NCBI RefSeq assembly: GCF_036014015.1
Contig: NZ_CP107905.1
Location: 10,602,001-10,666,000, forward strand
DNA from: Streptomyces sp. NBC_00457
GTDB taxonomy: Bacteria; Actinomycetota; Actinomycetes; Streptomycetales; Streptomycetaceae
Reading direction: 5' to 3'
DNA: 64,000 bases
Program-made: the position numbers and the translations under genes
In this document: piece after piece, positions 25,703 to 34,603 of the stretch
How the letters are laid out: every line of letters starts with the position of its first letter
Position numbering within the stretch: the first letter of the stretch is position 1
The notes under the pieces: generated by a model
Told to the model about the DNA's origin: nothing
Seen by the model: the letters and a program-made list of their open reading frames with translations, nothing else
Databases searched by the model: none

Positions 25703-26682
25703 GAAACGGCCCGCCGGAGCTCGGCGAGCCCCAAGGTGATGCGCTGCCGCCAGAGTTCGTAGGTGGGGACGTCGGAGTCGCCGAAAGGCTCGGTGCGGCT
25801 GGTGTCGGCCAGGTCGGCCGCTTGAGCCGGCGTGACGCCGCAGAGCAGGTCGGTCGCCAGCCTGGTGTTCGCCGTCACAAGGCCGGCCTGGAGCCGGGCG
25901 GTTGCGGCGAACACAGCACCCTGCGCGACCTGCGGCATGTGGTTTCCGGCGCGCCGCATGAAGGCCTGCAGTTCCTCCTTGTCCACCCCACCCGCGTACG
26001 TCGCGGCGAGGCCGGCGCCACTGTAGAGGTCGGCCCGCCGGGTTTCGTCGAACGCGTCGATCAGGTCGGCGGCCATCTCAGGGTCGGCTCCGCCGACAAA
26101 CCAGATCGCCCGCCCTATGCCCTGGTCGATCACCCGGCTCGCGTACGAGGACGGGCCGCCCGCCGGCCAGGGGAAGTTCGGCTCCTGATACTGCCGGCGC
26201 ACGTACCGGTCGGTGTGGAAGTAGGCCTGGTGGAATCCATACCCGTCGAGGACGAGCCAGCGCAGCAGCGGATCAGCGGCGGCTGCGGACACCTTCGCCC
26301 ATCGGAACCGCGGCAGTCGGGCCATGGCCCAGCCCACCCCGACGTAGACCATGTACACATGGTCCCTGGCCCTGCCCTCAAGGAACCGGCTCACGTTGCG
26401 GCCTCCGAACGGGAGGCCGTCGCGTATCGCGAAGCCCATGCCTGCGCCCTCGTAGGCGAAACCGCGGAACTGCCACGGCAACTCCTCGAGACGCTCCTCG
26501 GCCTCCGCCGGCACGCGCGCCTCGGCGGCATACGCGTACCCGGTGAGGAAGGTCTCGCCGACCGTCTCCAGCATCTGCCGCGCGGGCGGGCTCTTTACGT
26601 GGAAGCCACGGACCGAAAGACTCGCCTCCGACGTGCTCGGCGTCAGAACCCGCCTTCTGAGCGCTCGCCAACCACTGGCCAT
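25699..26682 (-). CDS. Enediyne core protein UnbL/E3 (DUF1702)
   Basis: About 327 residues, the usual size for this family. I recognise the DUF1702/UnbL pattern: RLEELPWQFRGFAYEGAGMG (Glu-Gly-Ala-Gly-Met), then HVYMVYVGVGWAMARL, the LVLDGYGFHQAYFHTDRYV block, and RAIWFVGGADPEMAADLIDAF. E3 is one of the five genes (E3, E4, E5, E, E10) shared by all enediyne clusters and is essential in characterised pathways, though its reaction is unknown. In most clusters it is directly upstream of E4; here it is 8 kb away from E4 and on the opposite strand, between an AraC regulator and a P450 with which it overlaps. The ATG at 26682 has GAGGAGA six to seven bases upstream. Confidence 0.85.
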   Translation of the reverse strand: MASGWRALRRRVLTPSTSEASLSVRGFHVKSPPARQMLETVGETFLTGYAYAAEARVPAEAEERLEELPWQFRGFAYEGAGMGFAIRDGLPFGGRNVSRFLEGRARDHVYMVYVGVGWAMARLPRFRWAKVSAAAADPLLRWLVLDGYGFHQAYFHTDRYVRRQYQEPNFPWPAGGPSSYASRVIDQGIGRAIWFVGGADPEMAADLIDAFDETRRADLYSGAGLAATYAGGVDKEELQAFMRRAGNHMPQVAQGAVFAATARLQAGLVTANTRLATDLLCGVTPAQAADLADTSRTEPFGDSDVPTYELWRQRITLGLAELRRAVS

Positions 26683-26783
26683 CGTTCTCTCCTCTGGGCG
26701 GATCGATACCTGGAGATCTGAGTGGGATCGTGTCAACCCGCCGGTTGGCGCGCCTACTCTCTGGTTGCCGTCATGACGCCGCG

Positions 26784-27596
26784 TCAACGCGCTGCGGTCT
26801 CCGGGGCCCGCTGAGGCGCCGGGTTCGGCTCGGGAAGGAGCCGGTTGTCGAGCTCTGGTAACGCCAGCAGGATCGGCAGGTCGGTCTTGTCCACGGCGCG
26901 CATCGGGATGCGGAGATTGACGTTCTGGTCGGCCCGCACGGCGATCGGCTTGCCCGCGCCCACTAAGAGGGGATAGCGGGCCCACGGGCGCGGGTCGACG
27001 TCGACCCAGCGCACCGCCACCGCGGCCGCGCGCACGTACCACTGACCGACGGGCACTCCGCTCAGTTGGTACTTCAGCACTCGGCAGCCGTAGGCGGGGC
27101 TCTCGAGGATGTCGCAGGAGACTGGCATCCCCTCGACGATGGGGCTGCCGAATGCGCCGACATAGACGCGCAGCGGCGTGCTGCTCGGTGGCAGCACCAC
27201 CGTGCCCTGCACCGCGCCGGATCGGCGGCCCGCGTCCGTCTCGAAGCGCGGAAGTGGCGGCAGGCCGCTGTGTGACAGCGACCGGAAGCGGGTCGGCGAG
27301 ACACCGACGCTCCGAGTGAACCGGGTGGTGAACGTTCCTAGGCTGTTGTAGCCCACCTGATAGGAGATGTCAGTTACGCTCTGCGACGTCTCCAGCAGCA
27401 AGTTCTTCGCGCTGTAGAGGCGGATCGCGGTCAGGAAGCGCCCCGGCGACGTGCCCGTGAGAGAGCGGAAAACCCGCGAAAAGTAGAACTTGCTTAATAC
27501 GGCGGTGTCGGCAATCTCGTCTAAGGACAGTGGTTCACTGTAGTGATCCCACATCGTCGTTATCGCGCGTTCGACCGCCAGTCTCGATACCTCCAT
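26784..27596 (-). CDS. AraC-family regulator with two TTA codons
   Basis: About 270 residues. The DNA-binding domain is at the N-terminus (residues 5-105): LSLDEIADTAVLSKFYFSRV is the first helix-turn-helix and VTDISYQVGYNSLGTFTTRF the second, ending in GVSPTRFR. The remaining 160 residues are strand-rich and may bind a ligand. The ATG at 27596 fits the domain start. Leu25 and Leu34 are both encoded by TTA (plus-strand TAA at 27522-27524 and 27495-27497), so translation in Streptomyces would depend on the bldA tRNA. It lies 101 bases upstream of E3 on the same strand and is probably the pathway-specific activator of E3 and the P450, and perhaps of more. Confidence 0.85.
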   Translation of the reverse strand: MEVSRLAVERAITTMWDHYSEPLSLDEIADTAVLSKFYFSRVFRSLTGTSPGRFLTAIRLYSAKNLLLETSQSVTDISYQVGYNSLGTFTTRFTRSVGVSPTRFRSLSHSGLPPLPRFETDAGRRSGAVQGTVVLPPSSTPLRVYVGAFGSPIVEGMPVSCDILESPAYGCRVLKYQLSGVPVGQWYVRAAAVAVRWVDVDPRPWARYPLLVGAGKPIAVRADQNVNLRIPMRAVDKTDLPILLALPELDNRLLPEPNPAPQRAPETAAR

Positions 27597-29261
27597 ATGG
27601 AGCCCCCGTTGTCTCGATGCGGCTACCCCGTGATCGGCCGCTGATCCCATCCAGGGCAGCCTCTGAGATGCGGTTCGATGATGCGCATGTCACGCGCGAC
27701 AACACTTCTTTGAAGTTGCCTGTATCGGATTTGCACCGTCGGGGTATTCAGGTGGTTCTTGTGAAGCGATTTACCGGAGTGTCCTATGTGACATTTGGTC
27801 AGATTGTTTTGCGAGCACCGCGAGTTGCTGCCGGGCTCGTGGCGCGCTTGGATCAGGACGCGCGGTTCGCCGAGCTGGCTCCGGAGCCACTTCATGAGAG
27901 ACGAAGGTGGTCTCCGGGAAGCGGGAGACCTGTCGGGGTGCCCCGGGCCGCCGGTGTGCGGTGCCGTTGTGCGAGCTGCGCCCCGTGCGGCGCGCAGCGT
28001 CCCCGGATGCGCGTAGCGGCGTGCAAGCGCCGCTGCGCTTGGAGAGGCCGACCGAGGCCTCGATGCCGGAGGCGGGCGGTGGTGGCGAGCCCTCTTCCTT
28101 TGCGCCCGCGACCGGTTGTCCACCCCGGCGGGCAGTCGTATCGGGCCGCTGTCCAATTCGATCACCGCAAATGGCAAGTGGCTAATGGCGTGGCCGGGCA
28201 ATCCGAATATGTGATTCCGGTGAGGAAATCAGGGCTGCCTTCACAAGCCACGGTGCCGACGCCTTCGGTGAGGAAAGGGAGAGGGAGTGATTCCGTTTGG
28301 TGAACCCATTACTCGGGCTCGTTCAGTCGTGGCAGGGAGGCAGAGTGAACGCCACCGACGGCGAGCCGGAACGGCCGTCCGGCCGAGATCCGTATACACC
28401 TGGCGCGAAATACGCGGCCGCGTGCGCTGTGGGGACGGCGAGGTTACCGACCGTCATCTCCAGTGCTTCCAGCGTCAGCGTCACCGCTTCGTCCAGCTGT
28501 ACGTCCCTCCCCGCCGTGTAATCCTGCGGGCGCTGCACGACCTCTACGTCCGGAGCCGCCCCGTGTTTTTCGCACCGCCGGAATGCCTGGTTTCGAACGG
28601 TACGTCCTCGCCTGCGCCCGGATCGTGCTCGACCGGCTCGGCGGAGGCATCGGGCAGATCCTGGCCGGCAAGGCGCGGCTCGGTGCCGATGAAGCCTTCC
28701 ACGAGACGGGCGAGTGGCTCGATGCCTCCGCCAACTCCCTCTACTGCTCGGTCAAGAACGACCGCGACGGGCCTTCGCTCGCGGCCCGTCTCCGCGCCGC
28801 CGGCAGCATCCGGCTTTCTGCTGGATCTGCTCTTTGCTCTCGACCGTCGTCCCCGCCCCTCCAGTTACTAGCTGGAATGGGAGCTTGCCCGATTCCCACT
28901 GCCCGGCTGGAAGACACCGGCAACTGCTCGGCGCCGCGGATCGCATCTCAGGAATGGGCGAGGTGTCCACACAGCGTCGTCTTCCGCCCAGGTCGAGGTA
29001 GTGGCCCGCAGGCCGGCACGGCGCGGTGCTGGACGCATGTTGTGAGGACCTGGACTTCATGCTGCCGCAGGTAGGGGCACACTGCGGGACTCCCGAACCG
29101 TTAACAGGCCTGCCCTAGGCGGCGGTGCGCGGGCTGGTTGGCGACGTCATCGACCCGGTCGGGACCCGGGGGCCTCGGCCCGCACACTTCGGTTTCTGCG
29201 CGGCACGTGCGTCGGCCTAGTCGAGTGCAAGCACGGCAACCGACCGGGCTGAGCGCACCGC
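27597..29261. other. Long gap inside the cluster with no convincing gene
   Basis: About 1.66 kb between the AraC gene and the TetR gene. Frames of 60-250 codons are open on both strands, but their products are rich in Arg, Pro and Ser and match nothing known. One plus-strand segment near 28580-28790 (ARIVLDRLGGGIGQILAGK and DEAFHETGEWLDASANSLY) looks protein-like and may be a decayed gene, with frame breaks on both sides. It may also hold promoters for the AraC gene. Confidence 0.35.
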
Positions 29262-29912
29262 TCAACCACGGCGCGCGCCAGCGGCTTTCATCGACGCCGC
29301 CGCTTTGTCGCCGTCGTCGCCGGCGCCCACGAGCATGCTGCATACCACTGTCTGGAAGCAGGCGTCGGCGTCGTAGGGCTCGATGAGGTATCCGCCGAGT
29401 TCCAGCGTGACGAGCCCGTGGACCCCGATCCACATATGGTGCGCCACGCGAGTCGGGTCGTCGGCGCAGAACCGGCCCGCCGCCATGCATCTGTCCACGG
29501 CACCCACCAGCGTCTGCAGCGTGTAGCGGCCGTGCTGTCGTTCGTCGTCCGAGAGTGCGAAGCCGCCGAGGCTCGCTCCGCCGAACATGATCGAGTACAG
29601 GTACTGATGCTCGATCGCGTTGGCGCGGTACGCGTATCCGAGCGCCGCGACGTCGGCGACGGGGTCGTCGGTCTGCGCGACCTCGGTCATCCGGTCGTTC
29701 AGACGCCGGAAGCCTTCGTGCACCATGGCCCTGACCAGATCGTCCATGCCGCCGAAGTGGGTGTACACCGCGGTGGTGGAGGTGCCCACGGCAGCGGCGA
29801 GCCGCCGGGTGGACAGTGCGCTCGGTCCCTCCTCGCTCAGCAGGCGAGCCGCGGCCAGGATCAGGTTCGCGCTCACTTCAGGGTCGGCTTGTCGAGGGCT
29901 CACTCTTGACAT
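29262..29912 (-). CDS. TetR-family regulator, divergent from the carotenoid oxygenase gene
   Basis: About 216 residues. The helix-turn-helix is SALSTRRLAAAVGTSTTAVYTHFGG, quoted in parts as RRLAAAVGTSTTAVYTHFGG, followed by MDDLVRAM. The C-terminal domain (YAYRANAIEHQYLYSIMFGG, then HHMWIGVHGLVTLELGGYL) resembles the WHG-type TetR C-terminal domain. The ATG at 29912 gives the standard N-terminal length; the frame continues upstream into the neighbouring gene only as a high-GC shadow. The 60-base gap to the oxygenase contains the palindromic operator at 29933-29950, so the protein probably represses itself and the oxygenase. Confidence 0.85.
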   Translation of the reverse strand: MSRVSPRQADPEVSANLILAAARLLSEEGPSALSTRRLAAAVGTSTTAVYTHFGGMDDLVRAMVHEGFRRLNDRMTEVAQTDDPVADVAALGYAYRANAIEHQYLYSIMFGGASLGGFALSDDERQHGRYTLQTLVGAVDRCMAAGRFCADDPTRVAHHMWIGVHGLVTLELGGYLIEPYDADACFQTVVCSMLVGAGDDGDKAAASMKAAGARRG

Positions 29913-29932
29913 GGTCGCACAGAAGGGTGAGT

Positions 29933-29950
29933 GTAACAATGTTACGTAAC
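29933..29950. promoter_or_regulatory. Probable TetR operator between tetR and the carotenoid oxygenase gene
   Basis: GTAAC-AAT-GTTAC (29933-29945) overlaps the perfect palindrome GTTACGTAAC (29941-29950), so the half-site GTAAC/GTTAC occurs three times in 18 bases. A further GTGTAAC is at 29956-29962. The repeats occupy the short divergent promoter between the two genes. Confidence 0.65.
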
Positions 29951-29972
29951 GCCGATGTGTAACGGAGGCGGG

Positions 29973-31313
29973 ATGGGCGGCGCACCGTATACCCAGGTAG
30001 GCGGCTACCGGCCGGTCTCCCGTGAGGCCACCGTGTTCCAGCCGGAGGTGATGGGCACACTGCCGCCCGAGCTGAACGGCACGTTCGCCCGCATCGGACC
30101 GAATCCTCTGGGTGTGCCCGACGCGCGTCGCCACGCGTTCGAGGGGGCGCCCATGGTGCACGCGATCCGTATCCGGGACGGACGCGCGGAGTGGTACCGA
30201 AACAGATGGCTCCGGACCGACCGGGTCTGCGCCCATCTGGGAGAGCTGCCCGCGCCGGGACCGCGCCACGGCCTGTCTGACGACGCCGGGGGCAACCTCG
30301 TCCGGCACGCGGGCCGAATCCTCGCGCTGGGCGACGGGGGTGTGCTGCCGATCCAGATCGACCCCGATCTGGCCACCGCGGCCCGCGTCGACTTCGACGG
30401 GACGCTCTCGGCCGGGTTCTCCGCCCACCCGGAGATCGATCCGCTCACTGGGGAGATGTTCGCGGTCGCCTACTATCACGAGCCGCCGTACGTCCTCTAC
30501 CTCGTCATCGGCGCGGACGGCACGGTACGCAGAACGCTGCCGATCGCGGTGAAGAGTCCGCCGATGATGCACGCCTTCTCGCTGACCGAACGCTACGCGA
30601 TCTTCTACGACCTCCCCGTCGCCTATGATCCGGCCGCCGCAGCCGGCGGCTCGCGCGTCCCGTACAGGTGGCGACCGGATCACGAGGCCAGGATCGGTGT
30701 GCTGCCGCGCGAGGCCGATGCGCCCGATGTGCTCTGGATGAATGTCGATCCCTGCTACGTCTTCCATCCGGTCAACGCCTACGAGCGCGCGAACCGGATT
30801 GTCATCCACCTCGTCCGCCACGCGCGGGTCTTCGACCGCGAGCCGCTCCGGCCGGGCGAGTCGGCTCCCACGCTCTGGCGGTGGACGGTCGACCCGCGCA
30901 GCGGCACGGTCGTCGAGGAACAGCTCGAAGAGTACGTCGAGGAGTTCCCCAGGATCGACGACAGATATAAGGGCTCACACAATCGGTACGGCTTCGCTGT
31001 CGCCATGTCCCCGTGCGAGAGCGGCGGGTACCTCGCCGGCCCCGGACTCCTCCGTCACGACCTCATTGGCGGCCGTACGGAGACCCACCGGTTCGGGCCG
31101 GGCCACGAAACAGGCGAGGCGGTGTTCGTACCGCGCCGTCCCGACGCCGCCGAGGCGGACGGCTGGCTGCTGAGCTTCGTTTACGACGCGGCGGACGACC
31201 GCAGCGAACTGGTGGTTCTGGACACGGCCGACTTCACTGGAGAGCCGGCAGCGGTCGTGCGTCTGCCGGTGCGAGTGCCGCACGGTCTGCACGCGGCGTG
31301 GATCGCGGACTGA
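29973..31313 (+). CDS. Carotenoid cleavage oxygenase-like enzyme (RPE65/CCO family)
   Basis: About 446 residues, seven-bladed propeller family with non-heme iron. Family landmarks are the N-terminal PPELNGTFARIGPNPLG and EGAPMVHAIRIRDGRAEWYRNRWL. The four iron-binding His positions are all present: SAHPEIDP, MMHAFSLTERY, VFHPVNAYE and PHGLHAAWI. The enzyme should therefore be able to bind iron and cleave or isomerise conjugated or benzylic double bonds. The ATG at 29973 follows GGAGG at 29964-29968. It sits between the E3 and PKSE parts of the enediyne cluster under its own TetR regulator. No phytoene or lycopene gene is near, so a carotenoid substrate made here is unlikely; a conjugated polyene from the PKSE, or an aromatic alkene, is a better guess. 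Confidence 0.9.
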   Translation: MGGAPYTQVGGYRPVSREATVFQPEVMGTLPPELNGTFARIGPNPLGVPDARRHAFEGAPMVHAIRIRDGRAEWYRNRWLRTDRVCAHLGELPAPGPRHGLSDDAGGNLVRHAGRILALGDGGVLPIQIDPDLATAARVDFDGTLSAGFSAHPEIDPLTGEMFAVAYYHEPPYVLYLVIGADGTVRRTLPIAVKSPPMMHAFSLTERYAIFYDLPVAYDPAAAAGGSRVPYRWRPDHEARIGVLPREADAPDVLWMNVDPCYVFHPVNAYERANRIVIHLVRHARVFDREPLRPGESAPTLWRWTVDPRSGTVVEEQLEEYVEEFPRIDDRYKGSHNRYGFAVAMSPCESGGYLAGPGLLRHDLIGGRTETHRFGPGHETGEAVFVPRRPDAAEADGWLLSFVYDAADDRSELVVLDTADFTGEPAAVVRLPVRVPHGLHAAWIAD

Positions 31314-31413
31314 CGGACACCGCGGCTCCTTTTCGCGATCGGGTCAATTTGGAAGAAGGCGCGGGCCGCCGCGGTCCTTAGTCTGCTCAGAAGTGTTCGA
31401 CTGGCAGTGAGGA

Positions 31414-32072
31414 ATGCTCATGGCGCTGAGGGTGCTCGGGCGTGCCCGGGGGGAGTTCGAGCACCCTGCGGTGTTCTGGTTCGGCGTGCTCGCGTGCACA
31501 GCGGGTGCCGCGCTGCACCTGCCGATGAACTTCGGCGCGCGACATGCAGAACCACATGTCCGGGATGCAGCCGGAAACGCCGCCGTGATCACAGAATTGG
31601 TGCTCATCGCCGTCGGACTGGTCGCGGTGCTGTACGGCGTGTTGCCCGCGCGGGGACGAGAATCAAGAAGTCGGCGCGGCGTATCCGTGTCACAGCCGTC
31701 GACGACGCCCCGATACGCGCTCAACACGTCGCGCCGCTCGTGGTCCGCGCCATCGCGATCACGATCGACGTCATGAAGCCGGCGACGCTGTCATTCGTCG
31801 CGCTGCGCTCGCGCGGTTCGGGCCTCGCGGCCAGCATGACCAAACTCGGCGAGGGTGCTGATCATCGCGACCGTCGTTGCCACGACCGTTCCCTCGATCG
31901 CGGTGACCGCGGTCGTCGGCGCGGTGCCGCTGCTCCTGGCGGCTGCCTGGTCCTGTGGATGGGACTCGCGACCAAGCGCCGCAGTCTGGAGGAGATCACC
32001 GGCGAGCTGCTGGCCACCGACGCCGCTTGGCCCGCTCACCGAAAGCCGGTAGCCGAACGCCCCGACGTCTGA
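31414..32072 (+). pseudogene. Internally deleted, frameshifted MFS transporter
   Basis: Three pieces of one MFS protein lie in order but in changing frames. The first, 31414-31650, has two membrane segments (FWFGVLACTAGAALHLPMNF and VLIAVGLVAVLYGVLPA). The second, near 31670-31800, reads VTAVDDAPIRAQHVAPLVV then AIAITIDVMKPATLSFVA, the usual first transporter helix. The third, near 31850-32060, gives VVATTVPSIAVTAVVGAVPL and then TKRRSLEEITGEL, the characteristic C-terminus. The middle ten or so helices are missing. It is a dead exporter between the carotenoid oxygenase and the core operon. Confidence 0.7.
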
Positions 32073-32588
32073 GGGCGCCGGGCCGTTCCGCGTGCCGATC
32101 CGTGCCGGCGTGCTACGAGCACAACATCACCCCGGGGCTGTGAAACCGGCGCCCACCCGGCACGAGAGCCGGGCCATCAACCTGCCCACGAGCCGAAATC
32201 TCCGCTCTCAACGAAAGGGCTCATCAGCAAACTGACGGGCCCTCATGCATGATCGGGGTTAACGAACGGAGATGTTCCGGGCCGGGAATCACCGAGGGTT
32301 CGGTGACGGCATTGGGCATGTGTTCTTCCTGGAACGACGCATAGCGACCGCGCGGCGCGGTCGTCAATGGCGAATATCAAACGCATTCGCAAGGTCTGCT
32401 TCTCCGTTCCTGCCCTCGACCGGTTTTGCGAGGCTCGGCATCTTCAGGATTGCGCTGTTTCGGCGCCGGCGGCCTTAGCGACGGCAAGGCAAGAGAAGCC
32501 CCCACGCAGGTCCGGGGGCCATCCTGGTGACGGCGGGCAGGCGCTCTCACGGATACTCATCCACGGACACCGCGATTATGGGGAACCC
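32073..32588. other. Upstream region of the core enediyne operon
   Basis: About 515 bases with no supported gene. The frame of the next gene is open back to 32367 but lacks similarity and a ribosome site there. The stretch around 32330-32400 is relatively A/T-rich and is a likely place for the main promoter of the E9-like-to-E6 operon. No clear palindrome was found. Confidence 0.4.
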
Positions 32589-34448
32589 ATGGGCACTCAG
32601 CGATATGAAGTGGCAATCCTCGGGTCGGGAATCGGCGGCTCGATGCTCGCGTGCATCCTCGCCCGGCACGGAGTCTCGACTCTCCTGCTTGAGGGAGCGA
32701 GCCATCCGAGGTTCACCATCGGCGAGTCATTGATTCCGGAGACCGGCCTACGCCTGCGTATCGTCGCCAACAAATACGGCGTCCCGGAGATCGGGTGGAT
32801 CGGCACGTTCCACAAGCTGCGCAAACACGTGAGCAGTAATTGCGGGGTGAAGCGCTCCTTCGGCTTCATGTATCACCGTGACGGCGAGGAGAACCGCCCC
32901 GAGGAGATCAACCAGTTCGGGACGCTGACACCGCCCGTCGGCCCTGACTCGCATCTGTTCCGCCAGGACACCGATGCCTTCCTCGCGGCGCTCTCGGTCA
33001 AGTACGGGGCGACGTTCCGCTCCCAGACGCGCATCTCCGACATCACCTTCGGGGACGACGAGGTCGAACTGCGCGCGGCCTCCGGCGAGACGTACCGCGC
33101 CAAGCTCCTGATCGACGCCTCGGGCATGCGGTCGATGGTCTCCGACCAGCTCGGCATGCGCGACGAAGTGCCGCGCTTCCGTACTGACACACGCACCATC
33201 TACACCCACATGATGGGCGTCAAGAGCGCGGATCTGCTGTTGGACCCCAAGGGTCGGCGCGGCCTGATCTCGCCGCTCGGTCAGTCCACCATGCATCACG
33301 TCTTTGACGGCGGCTGGATGTGGGTCATCCCGTTCAGCAACCACCGCGACGCCACTAACCCGCTGACCAGCGTGGGCCTGATGCTCGACCGGCGCAAGCA
33401 CCCTGAGCCGCAGGGGACGCCGGAGGAGGAGTTCCGCCGGATCATCTCCGCCTACCCGACGATTGCACGGCACTTCGCCGAGGCGAACGCCGCACGGCCG
33501 TGGGTCAGGTCGGGCCGCATCCAGTACTCCTCGCCGCACCTGATCGCGCCCCGCCTGATCCAACTCCCGCACGCGGCCGCGTTCATCGACCCGCTCTACT
33601 CGAGCGGCATGTCGGTGCTCATCGCTGCGGTCGACCTGATCGCCGAGTCGCTGCTCAAAGCCGTCGAGGAGAACGACTACGCGGTCGAACGGTTCAAGTT
33701 CATGGAGGACGTGGTCAACCGCGGGTTCGACCACTACGACACGATCGTGTCAGGGTCGTACGACTCGTTCGCGAGCTACGACACCTGGAACGCGTGGAAC
33801 CGCAACTGGGTGATGGGGAGCCTCCTCGGCACGTTCGGTCCGCTGTCGCTGCTGATGCGCTACCACAAGACGAAGGACCGCTCGTACCTGGAGAAGACCA
33901 CCGAGCCGAGCCGCATGGGCGTGCTTGGCAGCCACCTGCCGGGCGTCGTCGACATGGCGCGGGCCTCGCGCGCAGACATGGACGCCGCGATCGCAGGCCA
34001 GATCACCCACCGGGAGGCGAGCGAGCGCATCTTCGCCCGGTTCCGCGCGATCGACTTCCTGCCGCCTTACATGGGCTTCGGCGACCCCAAGAAGACCGCC
34101 ACGGCGACGTTCACGCTGATCCCCGGTGCCCGCCACGTCACGTGGTACCGGATGCACGGCGACCCGGTGTACCGGGACAACTGCACCTTCCCGCTGATGA
34201 CGTACGCACGTGACGGTGCGGCCTTCGTGCTGGGCGAGGCGCGCGAAGGGTGGCGGCGCAGCTTCTCCGCCCTGCGCGACGTCTTCTTCGCCGACAACAG
34301 TGACTGGCGCCACGCCGCGCCGGCACTCGATGCGCACCGAGAGCTCGTGACGCCGGTTCCGGCGCTCGTGCCCTCCGTGGACGAACCGGCCGAGCTCGAC
34401 GGCGTCGAGGCCCCCCGGAGCGCGGCCTCGCCGACCGGGATCGGCTGA
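32589..34448 (+). CDS. Halogenase-like FAD-dependent oxidoreductase (E9-type candidate)
   Basis: A 619-residue flavoprotein. The N-terminus has the dinucleotide motif VAILGSGIGGSMLACILARH and the GESLIPETG element of flavin-dependent halogenases and related monooxygenases. The GGWMWVIPF sequence at about residue 240 matches the GWxWxIP motif of halogenases, and a Lys in GTFHKLRKH is in the region of the catalytic Lys of phenolic halogenases. The C-terminal 200 residues (DTWNAWNRNWVMGSLLG and after) are longer than in tryptophan halogenases. From memory, nine-membered enediyne clusters carry an oxidoreductase called E9 of similar type, so the function could be core oxidation rather than halogenation. 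It is first in the operon E9-like, E4, E5, E, E10, E6; the E6 flavin reductase at the end could supply FADH2. Confidence 0.8.
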   Translation: MGTQRYEVAILGSGIGGSMLACILARHGVSTLLLEGASHPRFTIGESLIPETGLRLRIVANKYGVPEIGWIGTFHKLRKHVSSNCGVKRSFGFMYHRDGEENRPEEINQFGTLTPPVGPDSHLFRQDTDAFLAALSVKYGATFRSQTRISDITFGDDEVELRAASGETYRAKLLIDASGMRSMVSDQLGMRDEVPRFRTDTRTIYTHMMGVKSADLLLDPKGRRGLISPLGQSTMHHVFDGGWMWVIPFSNHRDATNPLTSVGLMLDRRKHPEPQGTPEEEFRRIISAYPTIARHFAEANAARPWVRSGRIQYSSPHLIAPRLIQLPHAAAFIDPLYSSGMSVLIAAVDLIAESLLKAVEENDYAVERFKFMEDVVNRGFDHYDTIVSGSYDSFASYDTWNAWNRNWVMGSLLGTFGPLSLLMRYHKTKDRSYLEKTTEPSRMGVLGSHLPGVVDMARASRADMDAAIAGQITHREASERIFARFRAIDFLPPYMGFGDPKKTATATFTLIPGARHVTWYRMHGDPVYRDNCTFPLMTYARDGAAFVLGEAREGWRRSFSALRDVFFADNSDWRHAAPALDAHRELVTPVPALVPSVDEPAELDGVEAPRSAASPTGIG

Positions 34449-34603
34449 GCGGGCCGTGCCGGGCGTGGACCGCGTGCGACGGAACACATTCGAGGCCTCA
34501 CACCCAGCCTTATCCGACTGCGTGGTGTTCGGGCCACGTGTCCGGCTGCCCATCCGAGGAGACGCCCCGCACCTTATGACCGTTGTTTCGAGAGGAGAGC
34601 GCA

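Noticed and set aside
29262..30821. 519-codon extension of the TetR gene
   Set aside because: The extra N-terminal part is antisense to the carotenoid oxygenase gene; TetR proteins start just before the HTH, and the ATG at 29912 fits.
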